From positions 124,001-188,000 of the forward strand of contig NZ_QZDU01000005.1 of NCBI RefSeq assembly GCF_009917525.1: a DNA stretch of 64,000 nt, in the 5' to 3' direction. The position numbers were made by a program, and so were the translations under genes. Positions 54,109 through 63,583 of this stretch are shown one piece after another; within the stretch, counting starts at the first letter, position 1; the number at the start of each line of letters is the position of its first letter. Under the pieces are notes generated by a model. That model made no database searches and was not told the origin of the DNA. It saw nothing but the letters and a program-made list of their open reading frames with translations. This DNA is from Acutalibacter sp. 1XD8-36. GTDB lineage: Bacteria; Bacillota; Clostridia; Oscillospirales; Acutalibacteraceae.

Positions 54109-57100
54109 ATGAGCAAAAAGTTGATTAGCCTGCTGCTGAGCTTGGTGCTGATAGTCGGGACTGTGGCGGTGCCGGGGAGGGCGGCAGACCCACCTACCAC
54201 TCTTGTTCTTACACTTGATTCAAATGGTGGAAGGTTCAACACAACGCCTGGAGCGTCTGATTCTAACCAATTTAGATTCATTAATATATCATTCACAGGC
54301 CCCAGTGGTAAGTACACAGGTTTACCTGTTGCCAAAGATTTAACCCACGATGACACTACCGTTAAATTTGATGGGTGGTATGAAAATCAAAGCGGCTCAG
54401 GTAATAGGATTGTTGAAAATGATGCACTGCGTAAAACCTCAGACCATACCATATATGCAAAATGGGTTAAGAAAACTCAGACGGTGACCCTGACTGCTAA
54501 TAACGGTACAATAGACGGTGGCAAGACCACTACTACCGTTGACATACCCGTTGGGACAAAATACAGCACTATATTATCGCAGTCCAAATATAGGCCCACC
54601 CGAGCCGGCTATATTTTTGCTGGATGGAAAAATGGAACTGCTTCGTTCGATACAGATAAAGCTGTAGAAAATGAAACTCCGCTCACTCTTACTGCTGATT
54701 GGAAAGAACAGTTTACTGTCACTTTCGACCCCAACGGCGGAAACGGGTCCCCCACGACAAAAACTTATGCGCAGGGAGATGAATACGGCACCCTGCCTAC
54801 ACCATCTCGGACAATGTATGAGTTTACCGGTTGGTTTGACGCTCAGACTGGTGGCAATAAAATAGCAGAGACCAGCACAGTTTCTGCGAACACTACACTA
54901 TACGCCCAGTGGAAACCGGCAGAGCGCAAGGTCATATTCGAGCCTGGCGAAGGCACATTGGCCGATGCCGACAAAGAGAAGGTTTTAAGCCAGAAAGAGG
55001 AGAACGGAAAAATCATTTACAACTATCCTTCCCCATTACCCACCCCTTCACTAACCTACCATGATTTTAAAGGATGGTTTACTTCTGCGACTGGTTCAAC
55101 TAAAATCAACGGTGGAGAGGTCGTTACTTCTACCGACCTGAATGTCCAGCTTTATGCGCAATGGACTAGAAGGACAAAGACTTTCAAAGTATTTACGGTT
55201 CCTGGTGGCACAAACGGTGAATACACATCAAGCGATAAATTTGAGGAACTTACTGTAGATTGCGGTACAACATATGCTGATATTAAGGAACCCAAAAGAG
55301 ATGGATATACATTTGGTGGCTGGTGTTCAGACATTGGGTGTGCGGATACAAGCATAATTGATAACAGCCAGATTGTCACCCTGGTAAGTCCTACGCCGGA
55401 TAATCTTTATGCCAAATGGGAGCCCAAGACTTATACTGTAACCCTCGACCCTAACGGAGGAGAGTTTGCCAAAGATACAGATGATAAAATTGAGGTTACG
55501 TATAATGAACAGTATGGCAATTTGCCTGGTAAGGATGAAGTAACCAAAATCGGCTACGAGCTAGAAAATTGGTATAAAACTAAGGAGCCTGTCACTGGTG
55601 AAAAGCCTGTTAAGACGGATAGTGTTGTTGATGAGGTTGACACTCACACCCTTTACGCTCGTTGGAAGCCCAGAACGTATACGGTCAACTTGAATTATGC
55701 GCTTCCTGATGATATAGAATCCGATTATAATGACACTAACAATCCCAAAAAAGTAATTCCTAACATAGCCATCGACTCCCCCCTAGCTGGCTTGCCATTA
55801 AAATCTCAAGTCCTCGGCTATGAATACAACGACACCAAATTCACTTTCTACAACTGGTACACTGAGAGCGGGGCCATGGTAAACAGCCAGACCCCACTTA
55901 CGCCGGATATGCTTAATGATAAGAAGGATGGCGTTAATCTTAATGCCCGCTGGGAGTATGGTATCAAGTTCTACTATAACACCGGCACCAGCTCATCCGC
56001 GAGCAGACCAAATGAAACTGTCAATTTTATTACTGATACTCCGTATGGCAATAAGCTCCCCACTCCTACCAACACCGGAAAGACGCTGCTAGGGTGGTTT
56101 ACTGCGGCAGACAATACAGGCAAACAGGTAAGTGCCTCTGATACTGCAAAGGGTGATATCACAGAACTTTACGCCCACTGGACCACCAGCGAATATGTAG
56201 TTACTCTCGACGATAACGGCGGTAAATTTAGGGATGACCAGAAAATCCGGTCACATCCTTATCAGTACGGCGACACCTATGGGGATTTTGTGACTAATAC
56301 CGACTACATCCCCGACCCGCCTGCCGGCCACACCTTCATCGGCTGGTATACCGAGAAGGAGGGAGGCACTATGCTCACATCCAGCACCAGGGTCACTGAG
56401 AGCTGCACCATCTTCGCACACTGGAAGGCCGACCAGTTTAAGGTCACCCTTGACCTGGGCTATGACTCCAATACTACTGTCCATACTGTGGACTATGATA
56501 CCGAGCTCTCGAAGGTGCTGCCCAGCCCTGAGCCGGACCGTACCGGGTATGCCTTTGAGGGATGGTTCGAGGATAAGGCGTTCACGAAGCCTGCCGACAC
56601 GAAGCTGAAAATACAGGCGGATATCACCCTATACGCTAAGTGGAAAGAGGCCAAGCGGGTGAGTCTGGATGTAGGCGGCGGCAAGCTGCCTGAAAACACA
56701 CCTGCATACATCAATGTTTATGAGGGCGGCACCTACGCGAAGCTGCCCACTCCCACCTGGCCCGGCAGCATATTCAAGGGATGGTGGACTACCCCAAAGA
56801 CCGGCGGCAAGCAGGTAAAGCCCAGCGATACTGTGCCCGCGCCCAGCTCCATTCCCGAGACCCTCTATGCCCGCTGGGAGTCAAAGAAGATAACCGTATA
56901 TCTGGACTATAACGGCGCTCCCGGTGAAGCCGGCAGGACCATAACCTGCAGTGTCGGCGATACCTATAAGAGCCTGCCCACGTACCTCTCCTGGGCCGGG
57001 CACGAGTTCATGGGCTGGTACACCAAGGAAACCGGCGGCGAGAAGGTTGAGAAGACTACCATCGTATCCGTGCCCTCTGACGATGTAGAGGAGCTGACGC

Positions 57101-58158
57101 TCTTTGCCCACTGGGGCTATACCGTGGTGTTTGAGCCCGGCGACGGCAGCGGGACTATGGATAAGGTTGCCGCGGAGATGGACCAGCCATACACCCTGCC
57201 CGAGTGCACCTTCACCGCGCCTGACGGTATGCGCTTCGGCGGCTGGGCAATAGGCTCCCCTGACGCCCCCACCCAGCCCGCAGGCTCACAGTACACTGTG
57301 GTGCGCAATCTGGCGCTGTATGCAACCTGGACCGACAAGCCCATTACCATCACTGTCACCTGCACCTCAGGCGGCTCCTTAGCCACTGACGACGGCAAGA
57401 CCAACACGGTCACGGCGGAGCGCGGCACAGACGTCACCTTTATCGCCCGGCCCAACGCCGGTTACGAGCTCAAGGACCTGCAGGTTGACGGCGTGAGCTA
57501 TAACTACACTGTAGAGTACACCTTCAGAAGGATTGAGGAGGACCATAAAATACACGCGGTCTTCGGGCGCATTGATGCCCCCTCATACTCCAGCTGCGAC
57601 CACGGCACTAACTGTCCCCTTTCCGGCTACAGGGACTTGAACTCCAACGCCTGGTACCATGACGCGGTGCATTTCTGCATGGACAACGTGATAATGGGCG
57701 GCAGCAACAATAGCTTTAAGCCCAACGCCAAGGCTACCCGCGCAGAGGTCGCCACCTCCCTGTGGAGCGCGGGGGGCCGGGAGCCGGTGTCCGGCAATGG
57801 GCCGCTGTCAAAGACCTATCCTGACGTAGCGGTGTCCGACTGGTATTATCAGCCCATCGAGTGGGCTACCCGTAGGGGTATCTTAGCTGGGTACAGCAAC
57901 GGAAGGTTTGGGCCCAACGATTCTATTACACGCGAACAGCTGGTATCGGTGCTCTGGCGCCATGCCGGGAGCCCCAAGCCCAGGAGCACGGTGCTGAGAT
58001 TTAACGACGCGTCTAAGGTCAGCGGGTTTGCCTGGGACGCCATGCTCTGGGCCACTGAGAAGGGTATTATCTCCGGCAGGCCCGGCGGGTATCTGGCCCC
58101 TAAGGGGAATGCTACGCGGGCGGATGTTGCTCAGGTTTTGAAGAATTATCTTAACTGA
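54109..58158 (+). CDS. Large surface protein with InlB B-type repeats and three SLH domains
   Basis: A 1349-residue secreted protein. The signal peptide (1-26, ends GRAAD) precedes about thirteen InlB B-type (Listeria-Bacteroides) repeats of 65-95 residues up to about 1085; each has a VTLDPNGG-like start, a GYxFxGW core and a LYAxW end. A divergent repeat (about 1085-1160) follows, then three SLH domains (about 1170-1349) that anchor to wall polysaccharide. Signal peptide and repeats 9-13 are GC-rich, while repeats 1-8 (about 54200-56270) are AT-rich, so the gene is mosaic. Likely an adhesin or surface stalk. ATG after GGAGG. Confidence 0.9.
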   Translation: MSKKLISLLLSLVLIVGTVAVPGRAADPPTTLVLTLDSNGGRFNTTPGASDSNQFRFINISFTGPSGKYTGLPVAKDLTHDDTTVKFDGWYENQSGSGNRIVENDALRKTSDHTIYAKWVKKTQTVTLTANNGTIDGGKTTTTVDIPVGTKYSTILSQSKYRPTRAGYIFAGWKNGTASFDTDKAVENETPLTLTADWKEQFTVTFDPNGGNGSPTTKTYAQGDEYGTLPTPSRTMYEFTGWFDAQTGGNKIAETSTVSANTTLYAQWKPAERKVIFEPGEGTLADADKEKVLSQKEENGKIIYNYPSPLPTPSLTYHDFKGWFTSATGSTKINGGEVVTSTDLNVQLYAQWTRRTKTFKVFTVPGGTNGEYTSSDKFEELTVDCGTTYADIKEPKRDGYTFGGWCSDIGCADTSIIDNSQIVTLVSPTPDNLYAKWEPKTYTVTLDPNGGEFAKDTDDKIEVTYNEQYGNLPGKDEVTKIGYELENWYKTKEPVTGEKPVKTDSVVDEVDTHTLYARWKPRTYTVNLNYALPDDIESDYNDTNNPKKVIPNIAIDSPLAGLPLKSQVLGYEYNDTKFTFYNWYTESGAMVNSQTPLTPDMLNDKKDGVNLNARWEYGIKFYYNTGTSSSASRPNETVNFITDTPYGNKLPTPTNTGKTLLGWFTAADNTGKQVSASDTAKGDITELYAHWTTSEYVVTLDDNGGKFRDDQKIRSHPYQYGDTYGDFVTNTDYIPDPPAGHTFIGWYTEKEGGTMLTSSTRVTESCTIFAHWKADQFKVTLDLGYDSNTTVHTVDYDTELSKVLPSPEPDRTGYAFEGWFEDKAFTKPADTKLKIQADITLYAKWKEAKRVSLDVGGGKLPENTPAYINVYEGGTYAKLPTPTWPGSIFKGWWTTPKTGGKQVKPSDTVPAPSSIPETLYARWESKKITVYLDYNGAPGEAGRTITCSVGDTYKSLPTYLSWAGHEFMGWYTKETGGEKVEKTTIVSVPSDDVEELTLFAHWGYTVVFEPGDGSGTMDKVAAEMDQPYTLPECTFTAPDGMRFGGWAIGSPDAPTQPAGSQYTVVRNLALYATWTDKPITITVTCTSGGSLATDDGKTNTVTAERGTDVTFIARPNAGYELKDLQVDGVSYNYTVEYTFRRIEEDHKIHAVFGRIDAPSYSSCDHGTNCPLSGYRDLNSNAWYHDAVHFCMDNVIMGGSNNSFKPNAKATRAEVATSLWSAGGREPVSGNGPLSKTYPDVAVSDWYYQPIEWATRRGILAGYSNGRFGPNDSITREQLVSVLWRHAGSPKPRSTVLRFNDASKVSGFAWDAMLWATEKGIISGRPGGYLAPKGNATRADVAQVLKNYLN

Positions 58159-58173
58159 AAGTAAATATAAAAT

Positions 58174-58208
58174 GGGCTTTCCTTTTGGAAAGCCCTCTCT
58201 TTTTTTTG
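58174..58208 (+). terminator. Rho-independent terminator of the surface-protein gene
   Basis: GGGCTTTCC (58174-58182) is perfectly inverted at 58187-58195 and followed by TCTCTTTTTTTT. It may also stop the convergent kinase transcript. Confidence 0.9.
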
Positions 58209-58231
58209 GACAGCGCCTCTTGGCCCCAATA

Positions 58232-59122
58232 TCAATTCAGGAATACCGCTGTCATTACCAGGGAGCCGTCGATATATTCCGCAATCAACTCCCCGCCCAT
58301 GCGCTCAGCCAGGGCCCGGGCTATGGACAGTCCCAGGCCAGTGGACTTGCGGGCGGCCTCTACCGTGTAGAAACGGTCGAATAGCTTCTCCACCTCTACC
58401 CCGCTCAGCGCCCGGCAGGTATTGGCAAAGCTCAGCCTTCCTTCAACCGTCAGCTCCACCCGCAGGTCCCCGTCGCTGTATTTGGCGGCGTTGCTCAAAA
58501 GGTTTGAGAACACCCTGGAGAGCGCCGCCTTGTCCAGTCTGCGCATTACCCTCTCCTCAGGCATAATTATCTCCGGCGTGATTCCCTTTTCGGTGAATAC
58601 TGCATAGAAGGACGCAAGGCTTGTCTCCAGCGCCGCCCCCAGGTCCACCGGCTCCACGCTGAGTCCGCCCGGGTCTGAGAGCACCACACAGTATCTAAAA
58701 AGCTCCTCTGTAAGCGTTCGCAGCAGCTCCGTCCGGCCCTTTATTATGCCTGTATACTCCTCGGCCTTCTCTGTAAGCTCCTCCCCCTGCAGCAGCTCAA
58801 GATAGCCGCAGATAGCCGTCAGGGGCGTCCTCAGGTCGTGGGAGATATTTGTCACCGCCGCCTTCAGCTCCAGGTCTCCCTGCTGGTATCTCAGCCGCTC
58901 CCGCCGCAGGCGCCTTAGCTCGGCGTTTATTTCGGAGGCCAGCTCACGCATGGCCTTATCCCGGCTGGAGATATCTATAAGCGTGTTGGTGTCCCCACGA
59001 AGCTTCTCCTGAAAGCCCCTGGCTATCTCTCCCGCAGCACGGCGTATAAGGTGGAGCTTTATTGAGAGGCCGGCAACCGCCGTCACCAGCGCCGCCAGGA
59101 GCAGCCATAGAAACGGTCCCAT
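58232..59122 (-). CDS. Sensor histidine kinase with single membrane helix
   Basis: A 296-residue kinase. One membrane helix (about 4-22) with no extracellular domain, then a coiled segment, H95 in NISHDLRTPLTA, and an ATP domain with LSNAAKY and STGLGLSIA. I chose the ATG at 59122, eight bases after AGGAGG; an ATG two codons upstream is too close. Last gene after three ABC genes; its likely partner regulator is at 61856. This type is common in bacteriocin or bacitracin resistance loci. Confidence 0.9.
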   Translation of the reverse strand: MGPFLWLLLAALVTAVAGLSIKLHLIRRAAGEIARGFQEKLRGDTNTLIDISSRDKAMRELASEINAELRRLRRERLRYQQGDLELKAAVTNISHDLRTPLTAICGYLELLQGEELTEKAEEYTGIIKGRTELLRTLTEELFRYCVVLSDPGGLSVEPVDLGAALETSLASFYAVFTEKGITPEIIMPEERVMRRLDKAALSRVFSNLLSNAAKYSDGDLRVELTVEGRLSFANTCRALSGVEVEKLFDRFYTVEAARKSTGLGLSIARALAERMGGELIAEYIDGSLVMTAVFLN

Positions 59123-59138
59123 TCTCATCCCCTCCTGT

Positions 59139-59900
59139 TCACTTAATATCCTTCCTCAGAAACCCGGCCAAACCGCATATCACAGCCAAAAACGCCACCC
59201 CCAGGGCGCTCACCCACAGCACCCACAGCTCCGGCTGCCTAAAGCCCGTGCCCATGAGCTGTATGGCCTCCCCCGCCGGGGTCACGTCCAGTATTAGCCC
59301 ATAGAGCCTCCGAATGGGCTCCCTTACATAGGCCGGGGCAGTTTCAGGAATGGCAAGCCCATAGTCAAGGCGGGTACAGAGCCTCAGCAGCAGGAATACC
59401 CCCACAAAGCTGCCCACCCTTATCCAGTTCCCGGAAATCAGCAGGCTTATAAGTGTATAGATGGCTGTAAAGGAGAGGAGCACGGCGGTATAACAGCCTA
59501 ACCTTGCCAGTAGCCCCGCCGCCTGCAAAGCGGTCCCTCCAAGGAGCAGCTGCCCCAGAAGCAGTGCCGGCAGAATGTACAGCCCGGCATATATCAGCCC
59601 CGCAAGATACTGCACCAGCAGGTGGCTCATGTACACCGTGCCACGGCTATGGCCCACAGCGAGCTTGTTTTTCAGCCCGCCGCTGCTGTGGTCCTCATGT
59701 ATAAAGCCCACGGCTATTATGGCCTGAACATATGCCAACATGATGATAAAGTCAAGGGCCAGGCCTTCAAGCCCCTCCTCACCAAAATAGAAGTGGGCCA
59801 GGGAGTTACAAATCCCATACACAGCCATGAAGGCCCCTCCCAGCCGGAAGGGCCCCCACTGCCAGAGCCTTGATAAGTCTGCGGATATGAGCCGCCTCAT
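59139..59900 (-). CDS. ABC-2 type transporter permease, second subunit
   Basis: A 253-residue membrane protein with six helices and the segment GFIHEDHSSGGLKNKLAVGH (about 68-87), typical of ABC-2 immunity permeases. The ATG at 59900 overlaps the upstream permease stop as ATGA; the frame extends 43 codons into that gene. Forms a heterodimer with the next permease and uses the ATPase at 60814. Confidence 0.85.
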   Translation of the reverse strand: MRRLISADLSRLWQWGPFRLGGAFMAVYGICNSLAHFYFGEEGLEGLALDFIIMLAYVQAIIAVGFIHEDHSSGGLKNKLAVGHSRGTVYMSHLLVQYLAGLIYAGLYILPALLLGQLLLGGTALQAAGLLARLGCYTAVLLSFTAIYTLISLLISGNWIRVGSFVGVFLLLRLCTRLDYGLAIPETAPAYVREPIRRLYGLILDVTPAGEAIQLMGTGFRQPELWVLWVSALGVAFLAVICGLAGFLRKDIK

Positions 59901-60817
59901 TTCAGGTCCTTTCGCTTGAAGAGCAGCAGCCCCAGAACCGTGAAGCCTGCCGTCACCACAACCGAGTAGAGTGCAAGCTGCCAGACCGGGGTGGCGAGCT
60001 CTACTCTCTCCTGCTTCTCCTTGTCCCACTCCACGTGGCCCCCGCGTATTATCTCCCAGAGCTGTCCGCCGGGGGATACGTCGTTATACTTTCGCATTAT
60101 ACTGCGAAGGGGCTCCCTGACATAGCCTGGGTTTGGTACCATAGGCAGGTCGTCGGGGTCGGTATACTTGTTTCCCTCGTGGTCATAGAATTCATACTGC
60201 ATATTGCCGTCCTCGTCGGTTACCATCAGCACCTGCTCGTAGTCGGCCGTCATATCAGGATTTGCCAGCATATCGTTCATCATCTGTGAACCGAACATCA
60301 GCCCGATGGCAAGCAGCGCACAGAGCACCAGTGCATAGCGCCCGGTTACTATGGTGGCAATAAAGGCAGCTACTGCCGCCAGCGCCGCTATGGTGAGCAG
60401 CAGAAGCCCGCTGCGGAAAACCACATCCGAGAGATCGTCGAACTTAATGCCAATGCCGCCTACAAGCACTACCACAACATGGACCACAGTGTAAAAAATC
60501 TCCACCAGCCAGACTATCAGCAGGTTTGCAATATACACCGAGCCGCGGCTGCGGCCCACGGTTATCTTGTTCCTGATGGTGCCGTCATGGTAGTCGGTGT
60601 TGATAAACAGCCCGCATACTATCGGCAGAAGTATAAAGAGCATGGGCGCGAAGGAAAGTATACATTCGTCAAGGGCAGCGTCAGCGAAGCCCTGGCTCAT
60701 GTACCGCCGCTTTGCATATATCTCTATCCCCGCAAGTCCCGCCATGAACGCGGCCCCCAGCCAAAGGCGCTTGGTGTGCAGCATTGAATAAAAGTTAGCG
60801 GATAACAGCTTCATCAT
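59897..60817 (-). CDS. ABC-2 type transporter permease, first subunit
   Basis: A 306-residue membrane protein with six helices; NTDYHDGTIRNKITVGRSRG (about 73-92) parallels the same region in the second permease. A soluble extracytoplasmic insertion (about 185-245, acidic) lies before the last helix. ATGA overlap with the ATPase gene. Probably exports or resists an antimicrobial peptide. Confidence 0.87.
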   Translation of the reverse strand: MMKLLSANFYSMLHTKRLWLGAAFMAGLAGIEIYAKRRYMSQGFADAALDECILSFAPMLFILLPIVCGLFINTDYHDGTIRNKITVGRSRGSVYIANLLIVWLVEIFYTVVHVVVVLVGGIGIKFDDLSDVVFRSGLLLLTIAALAAVAAFIATIVTGRYALVLCALLAIGLMFGSQMMNDMLANPDMTADYEQVLMVTDEDGNMQYEFYDHEGNKYTDPDDLPMVPNPGYVREPLRSIMRKYNDVSPGGQLWEIIRGGHVEWDKEKQERVELATPVWQLALYSVVVTAGFTVLGLLLFKRKDLK

Positions 60818-61737
60818 CTGCGCTCGCCCCCCTTCCCGGTACCCACAAGGCTCAAAAAGTAGCTCTCAAGGCTCTCGTCATGGTTCTGCACGGAGAAGAC
60901 CTCACAGCCCTTTTCGCTGAGCGCGGAAATCAGCTTGCTCATATTCACCGCGTCGTAGATGTCCACCTGCTTATTGTCGAGAATCTTATACTCAAGCTGC
61001 ATTTCGTCCAGCACCAGGGCCGTGGCCTGGGTGTCGGACACGTCGGCCCGTATACATTTGCGGCAGGTGGCCTCCAGCTCCTCGGCACTTATCTCCCGTA
61101 TCATGCAGCCGCCGTCTATAAATCCATAGTGGGTGGCAAGCTTGTGCATTTCCTCAAGTATATGGCTGGAAATCAGCACGGTGATGTCCCGCTCCCGGTT
61201 TAGCTTTAATATGAGCTCGCGAATCTCCACTATCCCCTGAGGGTCCAGGCCGTTTACCGGCTCGTCCAGGACTAAAAAGTCCGGCTCCCCACAGAGGGCC
61301 ACGGCTATGCCGAGGCGCTGGCGCATACCGAGGGAGAAGTTCTTGGCCTTTTTCCTGCCCGTATCCGAGAGGCCGACCAGCTCCAGGAGCTCCGGCACAC
61401 AGGAGAAGTCCGGAAGGCCAAGCACCCGGCACTGCTGCCGAAGGTTATCCGTGGCGGTCATGTCCAGGTAGATGGAGGGGGTCTCCACCACCGCGCCCAT
61501 CCTGCGCCGGGCCTTTACTATGTCCGGGCTGCCGTCGTTTATGCCGTAGAGTGAGTAGGTGCCGTAGGTGGGCATTTGAAGGCCGCAGATGAGCCGTAAG
61601 AGCGTGGTCTTGCCCGCGCCGTTTTTGCCTACGATACCGTAGATTGAGCCCTTTGGCACCGAGATGTTGAAATTGTCCAGAGCCTTGAAGCTTCGGTATG
61701 TCTTGCCCAGGGCGCTGGTCTGAAGTACATATTCCAT
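60814..61737 (-). CDS. ABC transporter ATP-binding protein, BcrA/lantibiotic-immunity type
   Basis: A 307-residue ATPase. Walker A GKNGAGKTT at 37-45, signature FSLGMRQR near 144, Walker B FLVLDEPVNGLDP near 162 and H-loop SSHILEE near 197; a C-terminal extension of about 80 residues fits BcrA-like proteins. ATG after AAGGAGG. First gene of an operon that continues with two permeases and the kinase; the palindrome and four direct repeats upstream may control it. Confidence 0.92.
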   Translation of the reverse strand: MEYVLQTSALGKTYRSFKALDNFNISVPKGSIYGIVGKNGAGKTTLLRLICGLQMPTYGTYSLYGINDGSPDIVKARRRMGAVVETPSIYLDMTATDNLRQQCRVLGLPDFSCVPELLELVGLSDTGRKKAKNFSLGMRQRLGIAVALCGEPDFLVLDEPVNGLDPQGIVEIRELILKLNRERDITVLISSHILEEMHKLATHYGFIDGGCMIREISAEELEATCRKCIRADVSDTQATALVLDEMQLEYKILDNKQVDIYDAVNMSKLISALSEKGCEVFSVQNHDESLESYFLSLVGTGKGGERR

Positions 61738-61764
61738 AGGTTTACCTCCTTTTGGTGATGGGTA

Positions 61765-61797
61765 TATAGTAAGCGCACTTGAACTGCGTTGACTACA
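61765..61797. repeat. 33-bp palindrome, copy 2
   Basis: Arms 61765-61777 and 61785-61797 around CTTGAAC. Read on minus it matches the element at 25455-25487 in 29 of 33 bases. Here it overlaps the expected promoter of the ABC operon, including a TACTAT that could be the -10 on minus. Confidence 0.7.
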
Positions 61798-61811
61798 GCA
61801 TACACCGAAAA

Positions 61812-61853
61812 GGTTAAGAAAGCGGTTAAGAAAAGGGTTAAGATTTGGTTAAG
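61812..61853 (-). promoter_or_regulatory. Four direct repeats, putative response-regulator boxes
   Basis: GGTTAAG (plus-strand reading) occurs at 61812, 61824, 61836 and 61847, spaced 12, 12 and 11 bp, about one helical turn. They lie between the regulator stop and the ABC operon start, upstream of the expected promoter. OmpR/PhoB-family regulators bind such tandem arrays. Confidence 0.65.
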
Positions 61854-61855
61854 AT

Positions 61856-62521
61856 TTATTCCTTGCCCGCCAGCTTGAAGCCGATTCCCCAGACGGATTC
61901 TATATACTCCCGCCCGGTCACGGTCCTCAGCTTCTTCCTCAGGTTGCTCACATGGGTTTTCAGTGAGCTCTCGGTACAGTCCGGCGTGTCAAGGGAGATA
62001 CGCTCCAGCAGCTGACTCTTTGTCACCACCTGGCTTGGGTTGCGCATTAACTGCCTGAGTATCGCGTACTCCGTGGGGGTGAGCCTTATCTCCTCCCCAT
62101 CGTAGAAAGCACAGTGCATATTCGTGTGCAGGCCGAGCTTCCCATAGGCCAGCCGGTCATGCTCCCGCCTTGCCCCGTCCCGCAGCTGCACGGCTATCCG
62201 GGCCAGCAGCTCCTTTGTGTCAAAGGGCTTGGTCACATAGTCGGCGGCGCCTCCCAGGAGCATGTCAACCTTGCTGTCCACACCTGCCTTGGCGCTGAGC
62301 ACTATAACCGGCACCCCATCCAGCCTGGGCAGCAGCTCCTCGCCGGACAGCCCCGGCAGCATCAAATCCAGGAGCACCAAATCCGGCTGTGCTTCCTCAG
62401 AGAGCAGCAGCGCCTCTGTGCCCGAGTATGCCCGCACTACCCCATACCCCGCCTGGGTCAGTATCTCCTCCAGAAGGTTGCCGATGTGCAGGTCGTCGTC
62501 CACCACAAGTATCCTGTCCAT
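61856..62521 (-). CDS. OmpR-family response regulator
   Basis: A 221-residue regulator: receiver (about 1-115) with D8-D9-D10, phospho-acceptor D52 and KPFD near 99; winged helix (about 125-220) with RLTPTEYAILRQLMRNP and the YIESVWGIGFKL hairpin. The start overlaps the aroB stop as TAATG, so it is translated from the shikimate transcript although its partners lie downstream. Likely regulates the ABC operon through the boxes at 61812-61853. Confidence 0.93.
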   Translation of the reverse strand: MDRILVVDDDLHIGNLLEEILTQAGYGVVRAYSGTEALLLSEEAQPDLVLLDLMLPGLSGEELLPRLDGVPVIVLSAKAGVDSKVDMLLGGAADYVTKPFDTKELLARIAVQLRDGARREHDRLAYGKLGLHTNMHCAFYDGEEIRLTPTEYAILRQLMRNPSQVVTKSQLLERISLDTPDCTESSLKTHVSNLRKKLRTVTGREYIESVWGIGFKLAGKE

Positions 62522-63567
62522 TATGCCAGAGCCTCCAGCAGCTCTCTCCTTGACATGGGGCGTATCACGCTCTCCCCTATCCTTGGGATGAGGATAAAGC
62601 GCAGGGTATCGCCGTCGCTCTTCTTGTCAAGGGCCGTGGCCTCCACTATCTCAGCCATGCCGAATCCCGGCTCAGCGGGCATACCATACCTTTCCAGCAC
62701 GCCTGCAATACGCTCCCCGGTCCCTGGCTCAGTGACCCCCAGCCTCTCGCCCGCCCTGCAGGCCAGCACCATTCCTATGCCCACCGCCTCGCCGTGGGAG
62801 AGACCCTTGAAGCCGTTGAGCTTCTCCAGGGCGTGCCCGCAGGTGTGCCCGAAGTTCAGTATCATGCGCCGCCCGGTGTCCTTTGTATCGGCCTCCACAA
62901 AGTCCCGCTTAATTGAGACAGAGCGGCCTATGACCTGCTCCAAATCCTTTAGGGCCGCGCCCTGCTCCAGCCTCTCAAAGAGCTCCCTGTCGGCGATGGC
63001 GCCGTGCTTTATCACCTCCCCCAGGCCGTCGTTAAAGTAATGGCCCGGGAGGGTGCTGAGGGCGTCGGGGTCGGTTATAACAGCTATGGGCTGGTGGAAC
63101 GCCCCCACAAGGTTCTTGCCGAAGGGCAGGTCTACTCCGGTCTTTCCGCCCACGCTGGCGTCAGCCTGTGAGACCACTGTAGTTGGCACCTGGGCGAAGT
63201 CCATGCCCCTTAGGAATGTTGCCGCCGCAAAGCCGCCCATATCGCCGGTGACCCCGCCCCCAAGGGTTACCACTAAATCCGTGCGGGTAAAGCCTCCCTC
63301 GCTGAGAGCCCTATACATATCGCAGACCGTGCTCATCAGCTTATACTCCTCCCCCGCCGGGAATATAAACTCGCTCACCGGGAATCCCGCGCCCTCAAGT
63401 GAGGCCCGAAGCTTATGCCCATAGAGCGGCGCAACATTGCTGTCGCTTATGAGCATTACCCGGGTCCCGGGCTTCTTTAGCGGGCGCAGTAGCTCCCCGG
63501 CCCTGCTCAACGCCCCCCTCTCCACTGTGACGGTGTAGGGCTTATCTGTCCTTACTTCTATTTTCAT
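62521..63567 (-). CDS. aroB: 3-dehydroquinate synthase
   Basis: A 348-residue NAD- and zinc-dependent enzyme, second step of the shikimate pathway. GGGVTGDMGGFAAATFLRG near 101, DASVGGKTGVDLPFGKN near 137, GEVIKHG near 186, and NFGHTCGHALE near 247 supply cofactor and zinc sites. Start ATG at 63567, 16 bp after the tyrA stop, although its upstream ribosome-binding site, AGGAGATAG, is ordinary. Confidence 0.95.
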   Translation of the reverse strand: MKIEVRTDKPYTVTVERGALSRAGELLRPLKKPGTRVMLISDSNVAPLYGHKLRASLEGAGFPVSEFIFPAGEEYKLMSTVCDMYRALSEGGFTRTDLVVTLGGGVTGDMGGFAAATFLRGMDFAQVPTTVVSQADASVGGKTGVDLPFGKNLVGAFHQPIAVITDPDALSTLPGHYFNDGLGEVIKHGAIADRELFERLEQGAALKDLEQVIGRSVSIKRDFVEADTKDTGRRMILNFGHTCGHALEKLNGFKGLSHGEAVGIGMVLACRAGERLGVTEPGTGERIAGVLERYGMPAEPGFGMAEIVEATALDKKSDGDTLRFILIPRIGESVIRPMSRRELLEALA

Positions 63568-63583
63568 TTTGCTATCTCCTCTC

